From positions 1 to 64,000 of the forward strand of contig JAJRSJ010000012.1 in assembly GCA_024278855.1 (NCBI GenBank): a DNA stretch of 64,000 bases, in the 5' to 3' direction. The DNA is from Alphaproteobacteria bacterium (GTDB lineage Bacteria > Pseudomonadota > Alphaproteobacteria > Caulobacterales > Maricaulaceae). The notes beneath the pieces are model-generated. The model searched no databases and was not told the origin of the DNA. It saw nothing but the letters and a program-made list of their open reading frames with translations. Numbering within the stretch: position 1 is the stretch's first letter; each line of letters begins with the position of its first letter. Shown piece after piece: positions 62,037-64,000 of this stretch. Position numbers and translations under genes: made by a program.

Positions 62037-62825
62037 ATGCTAATCAAACCTATGCCTAAGCTATATACAAACCCTGATATACAATCAATTTCCGACCTGC
62101 CAATTTCCGACCTGCAAACGGAACTGGGGTTTCGCACCCATATTTCTGAAAAACGTCATACCATTATGCGCCAACCCGTTATCTGCGCCAAAGATTTCTC
62201 CATCTTGCACCATGAATGGCTCGTGCGGTTTGATAGTGATACCGGGCTAGACCATATCTTGCGGCCGGCAGAAATCAGCGGCGCCATATCTGACCTTGAC
62301 TTATCTATGTTGGCGCAGGCGGTTTCGGCGCTAAATGCCGATCCTGACAGACATGCAATCGCGGTAAATCTGTCCGGTGCCTCTTTCACAGACCCGGTAT
62401 TTGAACGCAGCTTGCTGACTTTATTGGCGAAACTTGAAACCAAACCGGCAAAATTGCTGTTTGAGCTTACTGAAACATGGGATTTAAAAGATTTGCGGCC
62501 CGCAGTGCGTTTGTTAAACATCTTGCGTGAGCGCGGCCACAGCCTGTGCCTTGACGATGTTGGGGCCGGGGCGGCATCCTTGCGCTATTTACGGGCATTC
62601 CCCACTGACTGGTTGAAAATTGATGGCGATTTTGTCGCTGGCGCGGCCAGTTGCAGCCGCGAAAAAGCCGTGTTAAAGGCCGTGCTTGGTTTGCGCGGTG
62701 CACTGGATGTTCGCTTTATTGCCGAAGGTATAGAATCCGAGCCTTTGCGGGATTTTGCCCTAAAATTGGGCTTTGACGCCCTCCAAGGCTTTGCCATTGC
62801 CGCGCCCGAGCCTGAAATATCATAA
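62037..62825 (+). CDS. EAL domain protein (putative c-di-GMP phosphodiesterase)
   Basis: A 262-residue stand-alone EAL domain. Residues expected for c-di-GMP hydrolysis are present: HEWLVRF for the ExLxR motif (EWL instead of EAL), VNLSG (Asn), LFELTET (Glu), LDDVGAG (both Asp), KIDGDF (Lys), AEGIE (Glu) and ALQGF (Gln). It could therefore be active, but the EWL change and the short first region leave doubt. No signal peptide or sensor domain. AGGGG precedes ATG 62037. A 15-bp duplication lies near the N-terminus. The next gene encodes a membrane sensor on the same strand. Confidence 0.85.
   Translation: MLIKPMPKLYTNPDIQSISDLPISDLQTELGFRTHISEKRHTIMRQPVICAKDFSILHHEWLVRFDSDTGLDHILRPAEISGAISDLDLSMLAQAVSALNADPDRHAIAVNLSGASFTDPVFERSLLTLLAKLETKPAKLLFELTETWDLKDLRPAVRLLNILRERGHSLCLDDVGAGAASLRYLRAFPTDWLKIDGDFVAGAASCSREKAVLKAVLGLRGALDVRFIAEGIESEPLRDFALKLGFDALQGFAIAAPEPEIS
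62086..62115 (+). repeat. 15-bp exact tandem duplication in the EAL gene
   Basis: CAATTTCCGACCTGC occurs at 62086-62100 and again at 62101-62115. It encodes a doubled ISDLP/ISDLQ segment in the N-terminal extension before the EAL fold. Confidence 0.93.
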
Positions 62826-62925
62826 ATTCTTGTATTTTTCACGTGTATTACATCGCATTTTAGTCGACTTTATTAACACGTCCCAACTATTCTGTTGCTG
62901 ATTCGCCGTTAACTGAAGCCCTAGC

Positions 62926-62958
62926 AGAGGTTTCGTGCATTTGAGAGGTTTCGTGAAT
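62926..62958 (+). repeat. 18-bp tandem duplication of a ribosome site and GTG start
   Basis: AGAGGTTTCGTG occurs at 62926-62937 and 62944-62955, as parts of an 18-bp unit. Each copy has an AGAGG followed by GTG in the same frame, so the downstream sensor gene has two equivalent starts (62935 and 62953). Confidence 0.85.
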
Positions 62959-64000
62959 AAAGGCCCGATTCCATTCCAGCATACGCCGCCGCCCCATTCC
63001 GGGCTACCGCCAAGGCATGCCATACGCCAAGCAGTCGCCCCGGGCCAAGCTGTGAAAACCACAAAGCAAAAGCGGTTTTCCAAATTCAGTGCGCCTTTTA
63101 GTGCCAATATAAACGCATTATCAGCGGACAAAAGGTCGGCGCGCCTTATGTTAATGTTGGCCATAGCTTTTTTGATTTTCTATGTGTTGATTGTCGCCTC
63201 CAAATTATTCGTAGATTACGGAACCAATCAAAATAGAGCGCAACAACAGCATTTCAGTTCTTCACAAGCCGTTGCGGTGCGCATGTCTACGGAAATTGAA
63301 AATGCTATGATCTGGATCGACAATGGGCTTAGCGAAGGGCAAACACCGAGCCAAGCGGCACGCTTAATTGCCAAATCTCCAGTTATTTCCGCAGCCATTA
63401 TCGTCAATTCAAAGGGCGGTACGATTGCAAGTTATCCCGCCGGGTCACAAATACTGGATAATTTTCCTGTCAACAATATTGGATCTCCCGGCGTCACACT
63501 CAACTCGGTTATCCAACCGGACGGTCACATCATTCCCTTGATTATCAAACAAACCGGACAATATTTCGTCGTCGCGGCCTTAGCTGATACGGTATTGGCA
63601 AATGAAAACAAAACAATGGGAACATTGGCCGTTATCACCCCGTCCGGGCGCATGATTAGCGGCGACAAGACCATGGGTAAAACCGGCCCGCGTGATGCTT
63701 TTAATCTAACTGCGGCACAATTTTCCAACCTCACCCAAGCCGGCTCTAATACTATTGTTAAAATTACAGTCCACGGCAACAAGCAATTACTGGCTTCCGT
63801 ACAAATTCCAAACACGGATTTATTTCTGCTAAGCTCAAAGAAACAATTGGAAACATCCATATTACAAAACAATCTGTCCTTGTTCTTTATCCTGTTTATT
63901 GGCACATGTGCTTTGGTCTGGACATTGCTCCACTCCTTGACGAAACAGCTCAGGGTGGTGCAAGGCGTTCAACAAAGCACTGAAGTTTCCCAACAACGCT
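62953..64000 (+). CDS. Two-TM membrane sensor protein, 5' part (probable histidine kinase)
   Basis: An open frame of 349 codons that runs off the window. The start is a GTG at 62953 or 62935, each with its own AGAGG; the frame is open from 62917. The product has a Pro/Lys-rich cytoplasmic N-tail (residues 1-65), a first TM (about 67-90), an extracytoplasmic region of about 220 residues with RMSTEIENAMIWIDNGLSEG and VISAAIIVNSKGGTIASYP (Cache/PAS-like), and a second TM (about 308-328). A helical segment (LTKQLRVVQGVQQSTEVS) then starts. This layout fits a sensor histidine kinase, but the catalytic part is not visible, so a diguanylate cyclase or chemoreceptor is not excluded. Confidence 0.7.
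   Translation, partial: MNKGPIPFQHTPPPHSGLPPRHAIRQAVAPGQAVKTTKQKRFSKFSAPFSANINALSADKRSARLMLMLAIAFLIFYVLIVASKLFVDYGTNQNRAQQQHFSSSQAVAVRMSTEIENAMIWIDNGLSEGQTPSQAARLIAKSPVISAAIIVNSKGGTIASYPAGSQILDNFPVNNIGSPGVTLNSVIQPDGHIIPLIIKQTGQYFVVAALADTVLANENKTMGTLAVITPSGRMISGDKTMGKTGPRDAFNLTAAQFSNLTQAGSNTIVKITVHGNKQLLASVQIPNTDLFLLSSKKQLETSILQNNLSLFFILFIGTCALVWTLLHSLTKQLRVVQGVQQSTEVSQQR

Overview
The window reads as an alphaproteobacterial chromosome segment, most likely from the Hyphomonadaceae/Maricaulales (Caulobacter-like) group. The evidence is gene order: rplU-rpmA-GNAT-obgE-proB-proA-nadD-rsfS-rlmH-envC-ctpA-deacetylase-rppH, an F1-only ATP synthase operon atpHAGDC, yicC-gmk beside mltG-fabF-acpP, and the metK-ahcY pair. 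A perfect CtrA-type site (TTAA-N7-TTAA) fits this. The taxon is inferred from gene content only. No rRNA, tRNA, CRISPR array or intact transposase was found by eye.

Layout. 1-4880: the end of pdxA, rsmA and a large TonB-dependent receptor. 4936-11458 (minus): gmk, yicC, mltG, fabF, acpP, metG and a QueD-like protein. 11582-18688: an NnrU-like membrane protein, a membrane-anchored EEP hydrolase, a 3-hydroxyisobutyrate dehydrogenase family enzyme, a secreted unknown, putA and a HAD phosphatase. 18831-27947: one gene for a 3038-residue exported protein. 28184-40598 (plus): the ribosomal protein/GTPase/proline/NAD/cell-wall cluster. 40698-48530 (minus): atpHAGDC, a membrane protein and priA. 48609-61941: an Fsa-type transaldolase, metK-ahcY, a nitroreductase, gatCAB with an extra small membrane-protein gene inside the operon, a broken gltX and nadE. 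62037-64000: an EAL-domain protein and the start of a two-TM sensor protein.

The standout is the giant gene. Its product is built on a 23-residue (69-bp) unit: 51 copies in block 1 and 50 in block 2, with no insertions or deletions within either block. Block 1 is acidic and almost free of Lys/Arg; block 2 is strongly basic. Three anchor segments, each with one cysteine (the only cysteines of the mature protein), punctuate it, and a peptidoglycan-binding domain follows block 2. It looks like an extreme expansion of a known smaller family of cell-envelope proteins, probably under CtrA control.

Two window-wide themes stand out. First, small tandem duplications of 9, 15 or 18 bp recur in otherwise ordinary genes (proB, rsfS, the EAL gene, a secreted Cys-rich protein, a start region) and in one 3' flank; all lengths are multiples of three. 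Second, several normally indispensable genes carry single-base lesions: obgE (frameshift in a G7 run), proA (in-frame TAA), gltX (frameshift plus in-frame TGA) and atpC (ATA where ATG is expected). These may be sequence errors or real decay and should be checked against reads. Palindromic REP/MITE-like elements sit at 38732-38895, 40631-40685 and 53935-54050.
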